Positions 41,970 through 52,219 of a stretch of DNA of 52,269 nucleotides are shown here, piece by piece. How positions within the stretch are numbered: position 1 is the stretch's first letter; each line of letters starts with the position of its first letter. This DNA is from Planktotalea frisia (GTDB lineage: Bacteria > Pseudomonadota > Alphaproteobacteria > Rhodobacterales > Rhodobacteraceae). The notes below the pieces were generated by a model. The model worked only from the letters and a program-made list of their open reading frames with translations. It ran no database searches and was not told the DNA's origin. A program made the position numbers and the translations under genes. The DNA lies in contig NZ_MLCB01000064.1 in the NCBI RefSeq assembly GCF_001890925.1, positions 1 through 52,269 on the forward strand. Reading direction: 5' to 3'.

Positions 41970-42854
41970 ATGGTTGAGAGAGCGCAGAGACCCGCAGTAA
42001 TGACGACGCCCGACGCCGGAGCGAGCGAACCTGCGACCTATGACAAGCGCAAGCTGTCCTACGCAAATACGTTCACAAACCCATGTAAAGCTAACACGAT
42101 CCGCGTGATGGAGTGGTTGACCGGAAAAATCCCTCTCATTCGTTTGGTCCGCCGTTTTGAGCGAGATGGTGCTGCAGAGGGTCAAGTGTTCTGGTCTCAG
42201 GCGCTCTATCATATGGGGATTGAGCTGCTCACACCAGATGAACAAATTGCGCATATTCCCAAGACTGGCCCTGTGATTATTGTGGCGAACCACCCGCATG
42301 GTCTGGTGGATGGCATGATTTTGGCCGAACTGATTGGTCGCGTACGTACGGATTATCGCATTCTCACACGCTCGCTTTTGACGGGTGTGAGCGAGATCGA
42401 AGAATTTATGATCCCAGTGCCATTTCCGCACGAAGAAGACGCGCGCGAGCAAAGCCTTGAGATGCGTCGCCTTGCGATGGATCATCTTGCCAATGATGGT
42501 GTGCTGGTGCTGTTTCCATCTGGTGTTGTTGCATGTTCGCAAACTTGGTTTGGTCCCGCGATTGAAAAGCAGTGGAACCCGTTTACTGCGAAGATGATAC
42601 ACCGTTCAGGTGCGACTGTGGTGCCAGTCCACTTCCCTGGTCAAAACAGTCGGACCTACCAGATTGCCAACCGCCTTTCTGCGACCTTGCGTCAAGGTTT
42701 GCTCATTCATGAGGTGATGCACGCTTGCGGTAAGCCGCAAAAGCCTGTTGTTGGCGCGCCCTTTGATGCTGACGAGATCAAAAAATGGTCCGGCAATCCA
42801 CGTGGCTTCATGGCGTGGCTGCGTGAGCAAACGATGAGCCTTGGTAAGAAGTAG
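41970..42854 (+). CDS. Lysophospholipid acyltransferase family protein
   Basis: 294 residues. The acyltransferase box NHPHGLVD (His-x4-Asp) and a downstream LFPSGVVACSQ segment identify a PlsC-like enzyme, which transfers acyl chains to lysophospholipids at the membrane. No strong membrane helix is obvious, so it is probably peripheral. The start could also be the ATG at 42000; I keep 41970 because of AAGGAA upstream. Ends 6 bp before the convergent 3-hydroxyacyl-CoA dehydrogenase stop. Confidence 0.85.
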   Translation: MVERAQRPAVMTTPDAGASEPATYDKRKLSYANTFTNPCKANTIRVMEWLTGKIPLIRLVRRFERDGAAEGQVFWSQALYHMGIELLTPDEQIAHIPKTGPVIIVANHPHGLVDGMILAELIGRVRTDYRILTRSLLTGVSEIEEFMIPVPFPHEEDAREQSLEMRRLAMDHLANDGVLVLFPSGVVACSQTWFGPAIEKQWNPFTAKMIHRSGATVVPVHFPGQNSRTYQIANRLSATLRQGLLIHEVMHACGKPQKPVVGAPFDADEIKKWSGNPRGFMAWLREQTMSLGKK

Positions 42855-42860
42855 CCGCGA

Positions 42861-43736
42861 TTAACGTGTTGGAACAGGCACATCACCGCGATAATCATAA
42901 AACCCGCGCTTCGTTTTGCGCCCTAGCCAGCCTGCTTCTACGTATTTGGTGAGCAAAGGGCATGGGCGGTATTTGGTGTCAGCCAAGCCGTCATGCAAAA
43001 CGTTCATGATCGCGAGGCAGGTATCGAGCCCAATAAAATCGGCCAATTCGAGCGGACCCATCGGGTGATTTGCACCAAGTTTTAAGGATTGGTCGATGGA
43101 ATGAACGGAGCCCACGCCTTCATAAAGCGTGTAGACCGCTTCGTTGATCATCGGCATCAAGATGCGATTAACGATGAAAGCTGGGAAATCTTCAGCTGAG
43201 GCCGCAGTTTTGTTCAGGCGTTCAACCACCGCGAGACAGGCATCATAGGTCGGCTGGTCCGTCGCAATCCCGCGAATAAGCTCAACGAGCTGCATCAAAG
43301 GGACGGGGTTCATGAAGTGGAAACCCATAAAGCGCTCAGGGCGGTCGGTCTTGGCTGCGAGTCGTGTGATGGAGATCGAAGATGTATTCGACGTCAGAAT
43401 CGTATGCTCAGCCAGATGGGGCAAAAGAGTTGCGAAAATTTGATGCTTTATTTCTTCGCGCTCTGTCGCCGCTTCGATGATTAAATCGCACGGGCCTAGG
43501 TCGGTTAACGTGACTGTTGTGCTGATGCGCGCCATTGCTTCGGCTTTTTCGAGGACGCTAACGGCGCCTTTTGAAACCTGGCGTTCTATGTTTTTGTCGA
43601 TGCGCGCAATTGCTGCTTCGAGGGCTTCACCATTGATATCATTGAGTAAAACGTCGTAGCCTGCGAGGGCCATCACATGTGCGATCCCGTTGCCCATCTG
43701 GCCTGCGCCAACGACTCCTATGTGTTTGATATCCAT
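42861..43736 (-). CDS. 3-hydroxybutyryl-CoA dehydrogenase
   Basis: 291 residues. NAD-binding GAGQMGNGIAH at 10-20; catalytic His in FHFMNPVPLMQLVE; C-terminal domain AEDFPAFIVNRILMPMINEA. It oxidises 3-hydroxyacyl-CoA in fatty-acid degradation or butyrate/PHB metabolism. The ETF genes nearby (45-46 kb) would serve the acyl-CoA dehydrogenase step. Full length; strong match to the PaaH/Hbd type. Confidence 0.95.
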   Translation of the reverse strand: MDIKHIGVVGAGQMGNGIAHVMALAGYDVLLNDINGEALEAAIARIDKNIERQVSKGAVSVLEKAEAMARISTTVTLTDLGPCDLIIEAATEREEIKHQIFATLLPHLAEHTILTSNTSSISITRLAAKTDRPERFMGFHFMNPVPLMQLVELIRGIATDQPTYDACLAVVERLNKTAASAEDFPAFIVNRILMPMINEAVYTLYEGVGSVHSIDQSLKLGANHPMGPLELADFIGLDTCLAIMNVLHDGLADTKYRPCPLLTKYVEAGWLGRKTKRGFYDYRGDVPVPTR

Positions 43737-43890
43737 GTGCCACTCCTGCGCGAATTATAGGGTGATAGTAGGCTTTTGGTTAAGACGTCCGCAAGGGTCA
43801 CTCGTTCCAGTTTGTCTTAAGTTTACTGTTTAGTAATTTGTTTAGGGATTTGAGCGATTTTAACTTTGGGTGAATAAAGGGGTGATTGGC

Positions 43891-44715
43891 ATGAGCTATG
43901 ATAGCAAAGGCCTCAATCGTATAGACTATGAGCTATGCAACTATGATGGATCGCGCATTACATTTCGTGGACCGAAAACGGATATTGGACAGCGCTACAT
44001 TGCGTTTTTGGGTGCGACGGAAACATTTGGGAAATTCGTTGAAGACCCATTTCCCAAGCTGTTGGCAGAGTTTTTGCCTGCAAAACCGATGAATTTGGGG
44101 ATGATCAACGGGGGTGTTGATGCAATTCTTGGCGATAAATTCGTTATGGAAACAGCGAAAAAAGCAGATTTGCGCATTGTCCAAGTGATAGGCGCTCTTA
44201 ATCAGACGAATCATTATTTCAAAGTCCACCCGCGTCGCAATGATCGCTTTGTTGCCCCGCGTGAGCCGTTGAAACGGATGTTCCCAGAGATCGATTTTGC
44301 GGAGTTTCATTTCACCAAGGCGATGCTCACAGCGCTGCATGGATGTTCAAAAAAGCGCTATCGAATGTTGTGTGATGAGCTGCAAAAGAAGTGGCTGACA
44401 AGCATGGCAGAGCTGCTTGAACAACTTGGCGAAAAGACGATTTTGCTTTGGTTCGGCTCGGTTCGCCCACCAAAGAACGCTGTACGCAATCCGAAAGATC
44501 CTATGTTGATTGACGCAAAAATGATTGCGCAGTTGCGCGGTAAAGCGTCAGCTTATGTAGAATGTGTGCCGGGTCCTCAGGCGGTAGAGAGGGATGCCAA
44601 TGCATTGCGCGGCACTTTGATGAGCCCGGAGGCAATTCAGCAAGTCATGGGGCCCATCGCACATGCGCAAGCGGCGCAAGCGTTGCAAGAGATCAGTGAA
44701 CAAATGATGCGGTAG
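43891..44715 (+). CDS. DUF6473-like protein
   Basis: 274 residues from [18 protein letters not shown] at 43891 (a GTG-containing upstream start is less likely; GGGGTG lies about 10 bases before this ATG). Contains [21 protein letters not shown] and a later [11 protein letters not shown]. The family, as I recall, is conserved in Rhodobacteraceae and related to sulfotransferase-like or SGNH-like folds; the activity is unknown. Ends before a GC-rich terminator. Confidence 0.8.
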   Translation: MSYDSKGLNRIDYELCNYDGSRITFRGPKTDIGQRYIAFLGATETFGKFVEDPFPKLLAEFLPAKPMNLGMINGGVDAILGDKFVMETAKKADLRIVQVIGALNQTNHYFKVHPRRNDRFVAPREPLKRMFPEIDFAEFHFTKAMLTALHGCSKKRYRMLCDELQKKWLTSMAELLEQLGEKTILLWFGSVRPPKNAVRNPKDPMLIDAKMIAQLRGKASAYVECVPGPQAVERDANALRGTLMSPEAIQQVMGPIAHAQAAQALQEISEQMMR

Positions 44716-44723
44716 AAACGCAA

Positions 44724-44750
44724 AAGGCCCGCGTGGGATTCGCGGGCCTT
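44724..44750. terminator. Bidirectional terminator between DUF6473-like gene and etfA
   Basis: AAGGCCCGCG (44724-44733) pairs perfectly with CGCGGGCCTT (44741-44750) around a 7-base loop. It lies 9 bp after the DUF6473-like stop and 24 bp after the etfA stop on the opposite strand, so it can serve both convergent genes. The T-run is short. Confidence 0.8.
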
Positions 44751-44773
44751 CGCTATTTTCAGAGATCAAAAGC

Positions 44774-45700
44774 TCAGAGCTTAGACGTCAGATCTGGAAC
44801 TGCATCGAAGAGATCAGCAACAAGACCAAAGTCAGCGACTTGGAAGATTGGCGCTTCTTCGTCTTTGTTGATCGCAACGATGATCTTTGAGTCTTTCATA
44901 CCTGCCAAGTGCTGGATCGCACCGGATATACCAACAGCCACATAAAGATCAGGGGCCACGACTTTGCCAGTTTGACCAACCTGCCAGTCGTTTGGTGCGT
45001 AACCGCTATCAACCGCCGCGCGTGATGCGCCAACGGCTGCGTTCAGCTTGTCAGCTAGCGCTTCGATGATTTTGAAATCATCCTCAGAGCCAACACCGCG
45101 ACCACCAGAGACAACCACACCCGCAGATGTGAGTTCTGGACGATCAGATGTTGCGACCTTGTCTTCGACCCAAGAGCTAAGCGCTGGATCAGCCGCCGCA
45201 CCGATGTTTTCGACAGACGCAGAACCGCCCATGCCGGCCGCATCAAACGTCGCGCCACGGAAGGTAATAACCTTCTTGGCGTCAGATGATTTAACCGTTT
45301 GCATGGCGTTGCCCGCGTAGATTGGACGCTCAAACGTGGAGCCGTCAACAACAGCCGTCACATCAGACATCACCATCACATCAAGCAAGGCCGCAACGCG
45401 GGGCATGATGTTTTTGGCATCTGTCGTCGCGGGTGCCACGATGTGCTCATAATCGCCCGCAAGCGATACGATCAAGTCTGCGACCGGCTCTGCCAAACGC
45501 TTGCCGTAGATTGGATCTTCGGCGCAGAGCACTTTTGCAACGCCGTCAATCTTTGCCGCTTCTGCTGCTGCATCAGCGCAGGTTGCGCCTGTGGCAAGCA
45601 CAGTTACATCGCCCAACGCCCCTGCCGCTGTTACCGCTTTCGCCGTCGCGTCCAGCGCCAATTCGCCGTCGGTCACTTCTGCAAGTAAGAGAACAGCCAT
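44774..45700 (-). CDS. etfA: Electron transfer flavoprotein alpha subunit
   Basis: 308 residues. C-terminal FAD-binding domain with [37 protein letters not shown] and [16 protein letters not shown], as in all EtfA. Takes electrons from acyl-CoA and other dehydrogenases to ETF-ubiquinone oxidoreductase. Overlaps etfB by TAATG, so the subunits are translated together. Full length. Confidence 0.97.
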   Translation of the reverse strand: MAVLLLAEVTDGELALDATAKAVTAAGALGDVTVLATGATCADAAAEAAKIDGVAKVLCAEDPIYGKRLAEPVADLIVSLAGDYEHIVAPATTDAKNIMPRVAALLDVMVMSDVTAVVDGSTFERPIYAGNAMQTVKSSDAKKVITFRGATFDAAGMGGSASVENIGAAADPALSSWVEDKVATSDRPELTSAGVVVSGGRGVGSEDDFKIIEALADKLNAAVGASRAAVDSGYAPNDWQVGQTGKVVAPDLYVAVGISGAIQHLAGMKDSKIIVAINKDEEAPIFQVADFGLVADLFDAVPDLTSKL

Positions 45701-46458
45701 TATACAGCTCCCGCTTCTTTGAGTTTCTCGATCAGTTCATCAACAGAACCGACCTTAATGCCTGCTGCACGTGCCGCTGGCTCAACCGTGTTTACGATTT
45801 CCAAGCGTGGCGATGCATCGACGCCGTAATCCGCTGCCGTCTTTTCATCCAAAGGCTTTTTCTTAGCCTTCATGATGTTTGGCAGGGATGCATAACGTGG
45901 CTCGTTCAAACGCAAATCAACTGTGACAACCGTCGGCATGTTTACTTTGATTGTCTGCAAGCCGCCGTCAACTTCGCGCGTCACTGTTGCGCTGTCGCCG
46001 TCGATGTCGAGCTCGGAGGCGAATGTCGCTTGTGACCAACCCATAAGAGCAGAGAGCATCTGGCCCGTTGCGTTCATGTCATTGTCGATCGCTTGCTTGC
46101 CGCAAAGTACGAGGCCCGGCTGCTCTTCGTCGATAATCCCCTTGAGGATTTTCGCAACTGTAAGCGGCTCGATATCTGTGTGAACGTCATCTGATGCAAT
46201 CACGAGGATAGCGCGATCTGCGCCCATCGCCAAAGCAGTGCGCAAAGTTTCCTGCGCCTGCTTCACGCCGACAGAAACTGCGATCACTTCGTCCGCTTTG
46301 CCAGCCTCTTTGAGGCGGATCGCCTGTTCGACAGCAATCTCGTCGAACGGGTTCATGGACATTTTCACGTTGGCGAGATCAACACCGCTTCCATCCGCTT
46401 TGACGCGAACTTTCACGTTATAATCAATCACGCGTTTGACAGGTACGATGACCTTCAT
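45700..46458 (-). CDS. etfB: Electron transfer flavoprotein beta subunit
   Basis: 252 residues from [20 protein letters not shown] at 46458; an extended frame to 46533 adds a sequence with no similarity to the family, and AGGGAGC precedes the chosen start. AMP-binding and ETF-beta signature regions are visible ([25 protein letters not shown]). Forms the heterodimer with EtfA. Confidence 0.96.
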   Translation of the reverse strand: MKVIVPVKRVIDYNVKVRVKADGSGVDLANVKMSMNPFDEIAVEQAIRLKEAGKADEVIAVSVGVKQAQETLRTALAMGADRAILVIASDDVHTDIEPLTVAKILKGIIDEEQPGLVLCGKQAIDNDMNATGQMLSALMGWSQATFASELDIDGDSATVTREVDGGLQTIKVNMPTVVTVDLRLNEPRYASLPNIMKAKKKPLDEKTAADYGVDASPRLEIVNTVEPAARAAGIKVGSVDELIEKLKEAGAV

Positions 46459-46628
46459 TGGCGGAAGCTCCCTTTTGGATGCGCCGAGGCGCAAAATTAC
46501 ACGGCCTGAATACGCAGGTGTGCGAAGAATCAACAGACCAAAACCGACGCGCTCTTAAGGCATGACGTCGCGTTTGTGAAAAAATGGCTGATTTTTTCAT
46601 GAAGTCAATCAGTAAGGACGAAAACGGG

Positions 46629-47201
46629 TTAACGGTTTGCCCCGGGAACCCAAAGAACGTCGTCTTTGCCGCCATTGTTGACAACACGACCTGCGACAAA
46701 GAACCAATCAGAGAGCCGGTTCAAATATTTCACTGCCGCAGGGTTGACCGATTCCGTCGTGGCAAGTTCGACCGACAACCGTTCTGCACGGCGCGAGACC
46801 GTACGGCACAGATGCATTTGTGCCGCCAGCGCAGAGCCACCTGGCAAAATAAAGCTACGCAGCGGCTCAAGATCGGCGTTCATCACGTCGATCTCGCTTT
46901 CTAGTCGGGCAACCTGTGTGTCTGTCATCCGCAGTGGCGCATATTCGGCGTCTTTGTCTTTCTCCATGTCAGGGCGACACAGATCAGCACCAAGATCGAA
47001 TAGATCGTTCTGGATCATACCCAGCATTGCATCCATATCACCGCTCGCGTGCTGACGCGCAAGGCCCACGGTGGCGTTGGTTTCATCCACTGTACCATAG
47101 GCGTTTACGCGCATGGAATGCTTGGCGACGCGCGCGCCATTGCCAAGCGCTGTTTCACCAGCATCGCCAGTCTTTGTGTAGATTTTATTGAGAACGACCA
47201 T
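46629..47201 (-). CDS. Cob(I)alamin adenosyltransferase (PduO type)
   Basis: 190 residues. KIYTKTGDAGET near the start binds ATP; the helical bundle contains VNAYGTVDETNA, DLFDLGADLCRP and RTVSRRAER, PduO-family marks. Makes adenosylcobalamin from cob(I)alamin. The 170-bp gap to etfB holds no gene. Followed 3 bp downstream (same strand, upstream in position order 47205) by a gene for a small twin-helix membrane protein, probably co-transcribed. Confidence 0.94.
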   Translation of the reverse strand: MVVLNKIYTKTGDAGETALGNGARVAKHSMRVNAYGTVDETNATVGLARQHASGDMDAMLGMIQNDLFDLGADLCRPDMEKDKDAEYAPLRMTDTQVARLESEIDVMNADLEPLRSFILPGGSALAAQMHLCRTVSRRAERLSVELATTESVNPAAVKYLNRLSDWFFVAGRVVNNGGKDDVLWVPGANR

Positions 47202-47204
47202 GGT

Positions 47205-47405
47205 TTAACCCCTTGTAAAGTATACGACTGCGAGGATCAGAATAACCGCCACGAATTGCGCGTAGATGCGGTACCGCATGATGCGGTTGGCGTGCTTGCG
47301 ATTAAATTCGCCGCCTTTCGCAAATCCACCGATGCCGACCATAAGAATGCCGACAACCGCGAGCATTGCGATGATCATGATAATAAAGAGCGGATCACTT
47401 GCCAT
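47205..47405 (-). CDS. Small twin-transmembrane protein
   Basis: 66 residues with two hydrophobic helices (about 6-28 and 46-63) joined by a basic loop containing NRKHANRIMRYR. This pattern matches the HIG1-like twin-TM proteins conserved in Rhodobacteraceae, thought to associate with respiratory complexes. Directly precedes the adenosyltransferase on the same strand. Confidence 0.85.
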   Translation of the reverse strand: MASDPLFIIMIIAMLAVVGILMVGIGGFAKGGEFNRKHANRIMRYRIYAQFVAVILILAVVYFTRG

Positions 47406-47464
47406 ATTCAGTCCTCACTGGCTTTGATGTCTATCTAGGGGTGTAGCCGCAAAAAGCGAGTGCT

Positions 47465-48307
47465 TTATGCTTTTGAAACGAACCAATCGAGCATACGTGT
47501 GCTGAACAGACGTCTGAGGGTACCCATGATATAGGTCGCTTTGGTCACATAATAGCGTGGCTTAGGACGCGCGGCGATGCAAGCATGGAGCAGTTTTTGC
47601 GTGACCGCACTTGCGGGCAGTTCAAACGGATCAGGGCCGGAACTGGTATAGAGGCGGTCGATGAGCGCGCTTTCATACTGGTCGCGGCGTGCGGAGTTCT
47701 TCCAGTCGATCCAACGTTCAAAATGCGGGATGGAATTGACGCGAATGTCGGACGTCACTGGGCCAGGTTCGATCAAAATGATCTCAATGTCCGTATCGCG
47801 CATTTCTATGCGCAAAGTATCGCTAAGACCTTCCATTGCGAATTTCGTCGCAGAATAAGCTCCGCGCCACTTCATGGTGACGATGCCTAATACAGACGAA
47901 CAATTGATTATCCGCCCATGCCCCTGCGCCCGCATCACTGGGATTACCGCGCGTGTTAGATCATGAACACCAAACAGATTGCATTCGAAAATCTCGCGAA
48001 GGCCATCACGCGGCAAATCCTCCACCGCACCGGGCAGGGCGTAGGCCCCATTGTTAAAAACCGCATCAAGTGTGCCGCCCGTCGCTTCAAGAACGCTTGC
48101 AAGGCCGGAAGTGATTGTTTCGGCGTCGGAGTAATCGATCAACGGGCATTCGAACCCTTCGCTTTGCAAACGCGCGCAATCCTCTTGCTTGCGGCAAGAC
48201 GCGAAAACGCGCCATCCGGCTTTGCGCATGCCATGCGCAGCGTCATAGCCGATACCGCTGGAACACCCTGTGATGAGGATGGTTTTCTGTGTGTTTGTCT
48301 TTTGCAT
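47465..48307 (-). CDS. SDR-family oxidoreductase
   Basis: 280 residues. TGCSSGIG at 13-20 (NADP-binding), NNGAYALPG, an Ser-containing NCSSVLG and the catalytic YSATK motif make a classical short-chain dehydrogenase. Substrate not predictable. A hairpin at its 5' edge (48308-48340) terminates the upstream SH3 gene. Its own promoter is therefore likely weak or internal. Confidence 0.93.
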   Translation of the reverse strand: MQKTNTQKTILITGCSSGIGYDAAHGMRKAGWRVFASCRKQEDCARLQSEGFECPLIDYSDAETITSGLASVLEATGGTLDAVFNNGAYALPGAVEDLPRDGLREIFECNLFGVHDLTRAVIPVMRAQGHGRIINCSSVLGIVTMKWRGAYSATKFAMEGLSDTLRIEMRDTDIEIILIEPGPVTSDIRVNSIPHFERWIDWKNSARRDQYESALIDRLYTSSGPDPFELPASAVTQKLLHACIAARPKPRYYVTKATYIMGTLRRLFSTRMLDWFVSKA

Positions 48308-48340
48308 GAAAAAACCCGCCGCTGAAGATCAGGGCGGGCT
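48308..48340 (-). terminator. Terminator of the SH3-domain gene
   Basis: On the minus strand AAGCCCGCC pairs with GGCGGGTTT and is followed by a T-run. It lies 25 bp after the SH3 gene and abuts the SDR start codon. Confidence 0.8.
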
Positions 48341-48365
48341 TATCACGCGAAACGAGGTTCGCAAA

Positions 48366-48902
48366 TTAGATGTTTGATGCCGTGAGCAAGAAATCAGCCA
48401 TCCAGCCGATACGGCCACTATCCATGACTTTCAACTTGACCCAACCATCGCCGGGATCTTGTAAAATTTCGACTTCATCGCCGTTGTTCAGCTTTGCGAC
48501 GACGCTAAAGTTCTGGCCCGGACCCTGACGCATGTTCACGCGTGCGGCTGTGACCTTGCGCATATCTGCGGCGGGTTCTTCTTCGACCACGGTCTCCAAG
48601 ACTGCGGCGACCTCGGTCACAGCTTCGATTTTTTCTTCTTCAACTAAAGGGGTTGTGGCAGCGTTCTCTTGAACAACTGTACCCGAAGTTGAAACTGTTG
48701 CACTGGCAAGCACGACTTGTGCTTCTGGCTGCGTCTTGAGACGCTCGGCTTTGGTCTGTGCAATCAGCCGTTGTTCTTCGGCCTGTTCAATCGCGAGCGC
48801 TGCGCGCTTTTCATCTGCAATAGCAACGAATTCGCAGCCGCCACTTAACTCATAAAACGCAAACGCCATAAATGCGAATGTGATGACAATGATCTTACCC
48901 AT
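48366..48902 (-). CDS. Periplasmic SH3-domain protein
   Basis: 178 residues. N-terminal signal or anchor helix (MGKIIVITFAFMAFAFYEL), an Ala/Glu-rich linker (about 30-115), then a bacterial SH3 domain (ARVNMRQGPGQNFSVVAKLNNGDEV and GWVKLKVMDSGRIGWM). Such domains bind peptidoglycan or proteins. No enzymatic domain is attached. Divergent from parC across a 178-bp gap. Confidence 0.88.
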   Translation of the reverse strand: MGKIIVITFAFMAFAFYELSGGCEFVAIADEKRAALAIEQAEEQRLIAQTKAERLKTQPEAQVVLASATVSTSGTVVQENAATTPLVEEEKIEAVTEVAAVLETVVEEEPAADMRKVTAARVNMRQGPGQNFSVVAKLNNGDEVEILQDPGDGWVKLKVMDSGRIGWMADFLLTASNI

Positions 48903-49080
48903 GATCCCCCCGGAAACATACCCGGCGCTTCACACGCCTGTTGGGTATCCTTATACCTGATTCCAAACCCGTGTGAGGGGTTAAAAAATAAATTGTTTCC
49001 CCGTTGCACGAATACAAATCCACATTCTTGAAGCGCTTCGCATCTTGCCGCTGTGAATCGGGACGGCTAGAAGCACTTCT

Positions 49081-51384
49081 ATGAGCGACGATACCAAAAA
49101 CATTGATCCGTTGGTCCCAGACCTGAGTGAGCCTTTGCGCCGCGCTCTTGGTGACCGCTATCTGACCTACGCGCTCTCAACGATTATGCACCGTGCTTTG
49201 CCCGATGCGCGCGACGGTTTGAAACCTGTTCATCGCCGCATTCTTTTTGCGATGCGCGAGCTCAAACTCTCTTCAACTGGTGGGTTTCGTAAGTCCGCGA
49301 AGATTTCTGGCGACGTGATGGGCAATTATCACCCGCATGGTGATGCTGCCATCTACGATGCGATGGCGCGTCTCGCGCAGGACTTCAACGTTCGATATCC
49401 GCTTGTGGACGGGCAGGGTAACTTCGGCAACATCGACGGCGATAACCCTGCGGCTGCGCGCTACACTGAAGCGCGCATGACGTCTGCCGCCGAAGCGTTG
49501 ATCGAAGGTCTCGCTGAAAATGCTGTTGATTTTCGCGAAAATTATGATGGCACGCTTACAGAGCCTGTGGTCATGCCTGCGAGCTTCCCGAACCTATTGG
49601 CAAATGGCTCTAGCGGTATCGCTGTGGGTATGGCGACGAACATCCCGCCGCATAACATTGCCGAGCTGTGTGACGCGTGCCTGCATTTGATCAAAACGCC
49701 CGATGCGCGCGATGAGACGTTGATGAACTTTGTTCCGGGTCCAGACTTTCCGACGGGCGGTACAATTGTTGAGCCTAGGGAAAATATCGTCGAAGCCTAT
49801 CGCACAGGTCGCGGCTCGTTCCGTCTTCGCTGTAAGTATGAGGTTGAAGACCTTGGGCGTGGACAATGGCAGGTTGTTGTCACCGAAATTCCCTATCAGG
49901 TTCAGAAATCCAAGCTGATCGAAAAGATCGCGGAGCTGATCCAGAACAAGAAAATCCCGATCCTTGGCGATATCCGCGACGAGAGTGCGGAAGATGTGCG
50001 CATTGTGCTTGAACCACGCTCCAAGAATGTTGAGCCCGAGATTTTGATGAACATGCTTTATCGCAGTTCCGATCTTGAAGTGCGTTTCTCTCTTAACATG
50101 AACGTGCTGATCGACGGTTTAACGCCAAAAGTTTGCTCAATGAAGGAAGTGCTGCGTGCCTTCCTTGATCATCGCCGCGATGTGTTGATCCGCCGTTCCA
50201 CCTACCGCATGGAAAAGATTGACCACCGTCTTGAGGTCTTAGAGGGCTTGATTATTGCCTTCCTCAATCTGGACCGCGTGATTGATATCATCCGCTATGA
50301 TGACGATCCCAAAGCTGCGCTAATGCGTGAAGATTGGGGCCGTACATTTGTGCGCGCGATGAGCGAGAAAGACTACGTTGGCCCGCCTGAAGGCGAAGGT
50401 GAGCTGACGGAAGTTCAAGCGGAAGCCATTCTCAACATGCGCCTGCGCTCTTTGCGTCGCCTTGAAGAGATGGAGCTGAAGCGCGAGCGCGATGCGCTGA
50501 TGGAAGAGCGCGCAGGTCTCGACGACTTGCTGAACAGCGGTGATCTGCAGTGGAACCGCATTGCAGAGCAAATCCGCGAAACCAAAAAGCAGTTTGGTAA
50601 AGATCATCCCGCTGGCGCGCGCCGCTCTGTCTTCGCCGAAGCCGGCGAAGTCGAAGAGGTTCCGTTAGAGGCAATGATAGATCGTGAGCCGATCACAGTT
50701 GTTTGCTCTGAAATGGGCTGGATCCGCGCGATGACGGGTCACATTGATTTGACGCGCGAATTGAAGTTCAAAGACGGCGATGGTCCGCGTTTTGTGTTTC
50801 ATGCGGAAACCACAGATCGCTTGCTCGCATTCGGCTCAAATGGACGTTTCTACACCGTTTCCGCGGCCAACCTTCCTGGTGGGCGCGGCATGGGCGAACC
50901 GCTTCGCTTGATTGTTGATCTGCCCAATGAGGCCGAGATTGTCGATCTCTTTATCCACAAAGCGGGCCGCAAGCTGCTTGTTGCCTCCTCTGCGGGGGAC
51001 GGCTTTGTGGTGCCTGAGGATGATGTCGTTGCGCAAACGCGCTCTGGCAAACAGGTGCTGAACGTACGCGGCGACACGCGTGCGCGGGTCTGTAAACCGG
51101 TTGGTGGCGATAGTGTGGCTGTCGTGGGTGAGAATCGAAAAGTTCTTGTATTCCTGCTGGATGAGCTGCCTGAAATGGGTCGGGGCAAGGGCGTGCGTTT
51201 GCAAAAGTACAAAGATGGCGGCATGTCGGATGTGACGACTTTCACAATGGCAGAGGGTTTGTCGTGGCTCGATCCTGCAGGTCGTACGCGCACAGAGCTG
51301 GAATTGGCCGAATGGCTGGGCAAGCGTGCTGGCTCTGGCCGCATGGCACCACGCGGTTTCCCGCGCGACAATCGCTTTAATTAG
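49081..51384 (+). CDS. parC: DNA topoisomerase IV subunit A
   Basis: 767 residues. Catalytic Tyr128 in [10 protein letters not shown]; the quinolone-binding region [12 protein letters not shown] has Ala89 and Asp93 at the positions of E. coli Ser80 and Glu84. The C-terminal beta-pinwheel (about 520-745) is the ParC type and lacks a full GyrA box. With ParE it decatenates chromosomes. The ATG at 49081 is the first in-frame start after a GC-rich spacer. Full length. Confidence 0.96.
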   Translation: MSDDTKNIDPLVPDLSEPLRRALGDRYLTYALSTIMHRALPDARDGLKPVHRRILFAMRELKLSSTGGFRKSAKISGDVMGNYHPHGDAAIYDAMARLAQDFNVRYPLVDGQGNFGNIDGDNPAAARYTEARMTSAAEALIEGLAENAVDFRENYDGTLTEPVVMPASFPNLLANGSSGIAVGMATNIPPHNIAELCDACLHLIKTPDARDETLMNFVPGPDFPTGGTIVEPRENIVEAYRTGRGSFRLRCKYEVEDLGRGQWQVVVTEIPYQVQKSKLIEKIAELIQNKKIPILGDIRDESAEDVRIVLEPRSKNVEPEILMNMLYRSSDLEVRFSLNMNVLIDGLTPKVCSMKEVLRAFLDHRRDVLIRRSTYRMEKIDHRLEVLEGLIIAFLNLDRVIDIIRYDDDPKAALMREDWGRTFVRAMSEKDYVGPPEGEGELTEVQAEAILNMRLRSLRRLEEMELKRERDALMEERAGLDDLLNSGDLQWNRIAEQIRETKKQFGKDHPAGARRSVFAEAGEVEEVPLEAMIDREPITVVCSEMGWIRAMTGHIDLTRELKFKDGDGPRFVFHAETTDRLLAFGSNGRFYTVSAANLPGGRGMGEPLRLIVDLPNEAEIVDLFIHKAGRKLLVASSAGDGFVVPEDDVVAQTRSGKQVLNVRGDTRARVCKPVGGDSVAVVGENRKVLVFLLDELPEMGRGKGVRLQKYKDGGMSDVTTFTMAEGLSWLDPAGRTRTELELAEWLGKRAGSGRMAPRGFPRDNRFN

Positions 51385-51446
51385 CGGATTGATTGAACTT
51401 GCGTGCGCGCTGCGCTAGCACTGCGCGGCTGCCAAAGGGGTTCTTC

Positions 51447-52133
51447 ATGTTTCGATTCTTTATCATTCTGCTCGCTGCTGCGTTTCTAGCCGCTTGCGAG
51501 AACATCGACGATATCTCTGGCAAGCCAGCGCCGATTGGTGAATTTGCACTTGGTCATAACGTCGTTGTTGCACCCAATCTGGTTATGGGTCCTGCATCAC
51601 GAGAAGCTTCTGATGAGGATTGGATCGCGTCAGTTACCAAAGCAATTGGCGACCGCTTTTCGCGGTATGAGGGCGAACAGCTCTATCATTTTGGTGTTTC
51701 ACTAGAAGGATACGTTCTTGCTCAACCGGGTATCCCTATACTTCTGTCTCCAAAATCTGCGTTGATCTTAAAGCTGACAGTTTGGGACGATGCGGCGGGC
51801 GTAAAACTTAACGAAGAGCCAGAGCAGATTACTGTGTTGGAAAATCTCGATGGCGATTCTGTGATTGGCTCTGGTCTTACGAAAACGGCGGACGAGCAAA
51901 TGCTGGCACTGTCTGAGAACGCTGCAAAGCTGATTCAGCGTTGGATCACGCGTCAACATCGTCAGGAAAAGTGGTTTAAACAACGTGGTGATACAACGCC
52001 TGCAATCGCTGAGGAAACGCCAGAAGAGACGAGCGAAGAAAGTGTCGCGGACGTAGAAGAAACAGTGGAAGAGACAAAGGCAGTCGTCGAAGAGACCCTC
52101 GAAACCGCAGTGGACGAAGTGGCGACGAACTGA
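51447..52133 (+). CDS. Putative lipoprotein with acidic tail
   Basis: 228 residues from the ATG at 51447 (AAAGGGG upstream). A signal peptide with lipobox LAAC (Cys at residue 14: FLAAC) indicates membrane anchoring. The body (about 30-180) is alpha/beta without a named family. The last 50 residues are Glu/Val/Thr-rich, with repeated EET and VEET units. Lies 62 bp after parC and 86 bp before tuf. Confidence 0.82.
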   Translation: MFRFFIILLAAAFLAACENIDDISGKPAPIGEFALGHNVVVAPNLVMGPASREASDEDWIASVTKAIGDRFSRYEGEQLYHFGVSLEGYVLAQPGIPILLSPKSALILKLTVWDDAAGVKLNEEPEQITVLENLDGDSVIGSGLTKTADEQMLALSENAAKLIQRWITRQHRQEKWFKQRGDTTPAIAEETPEETSEESVADVEETVEETKAVVEETLETAVDEVATN

Positions 52134-52219
52134 CGCTTGATTTCTTTTCACGAAGCCAATATGTGCGCGGCAGAGTAATACGGGTTCGCTTTGAACCCCC
52201 TAATCTGTGAGGCTCCACC

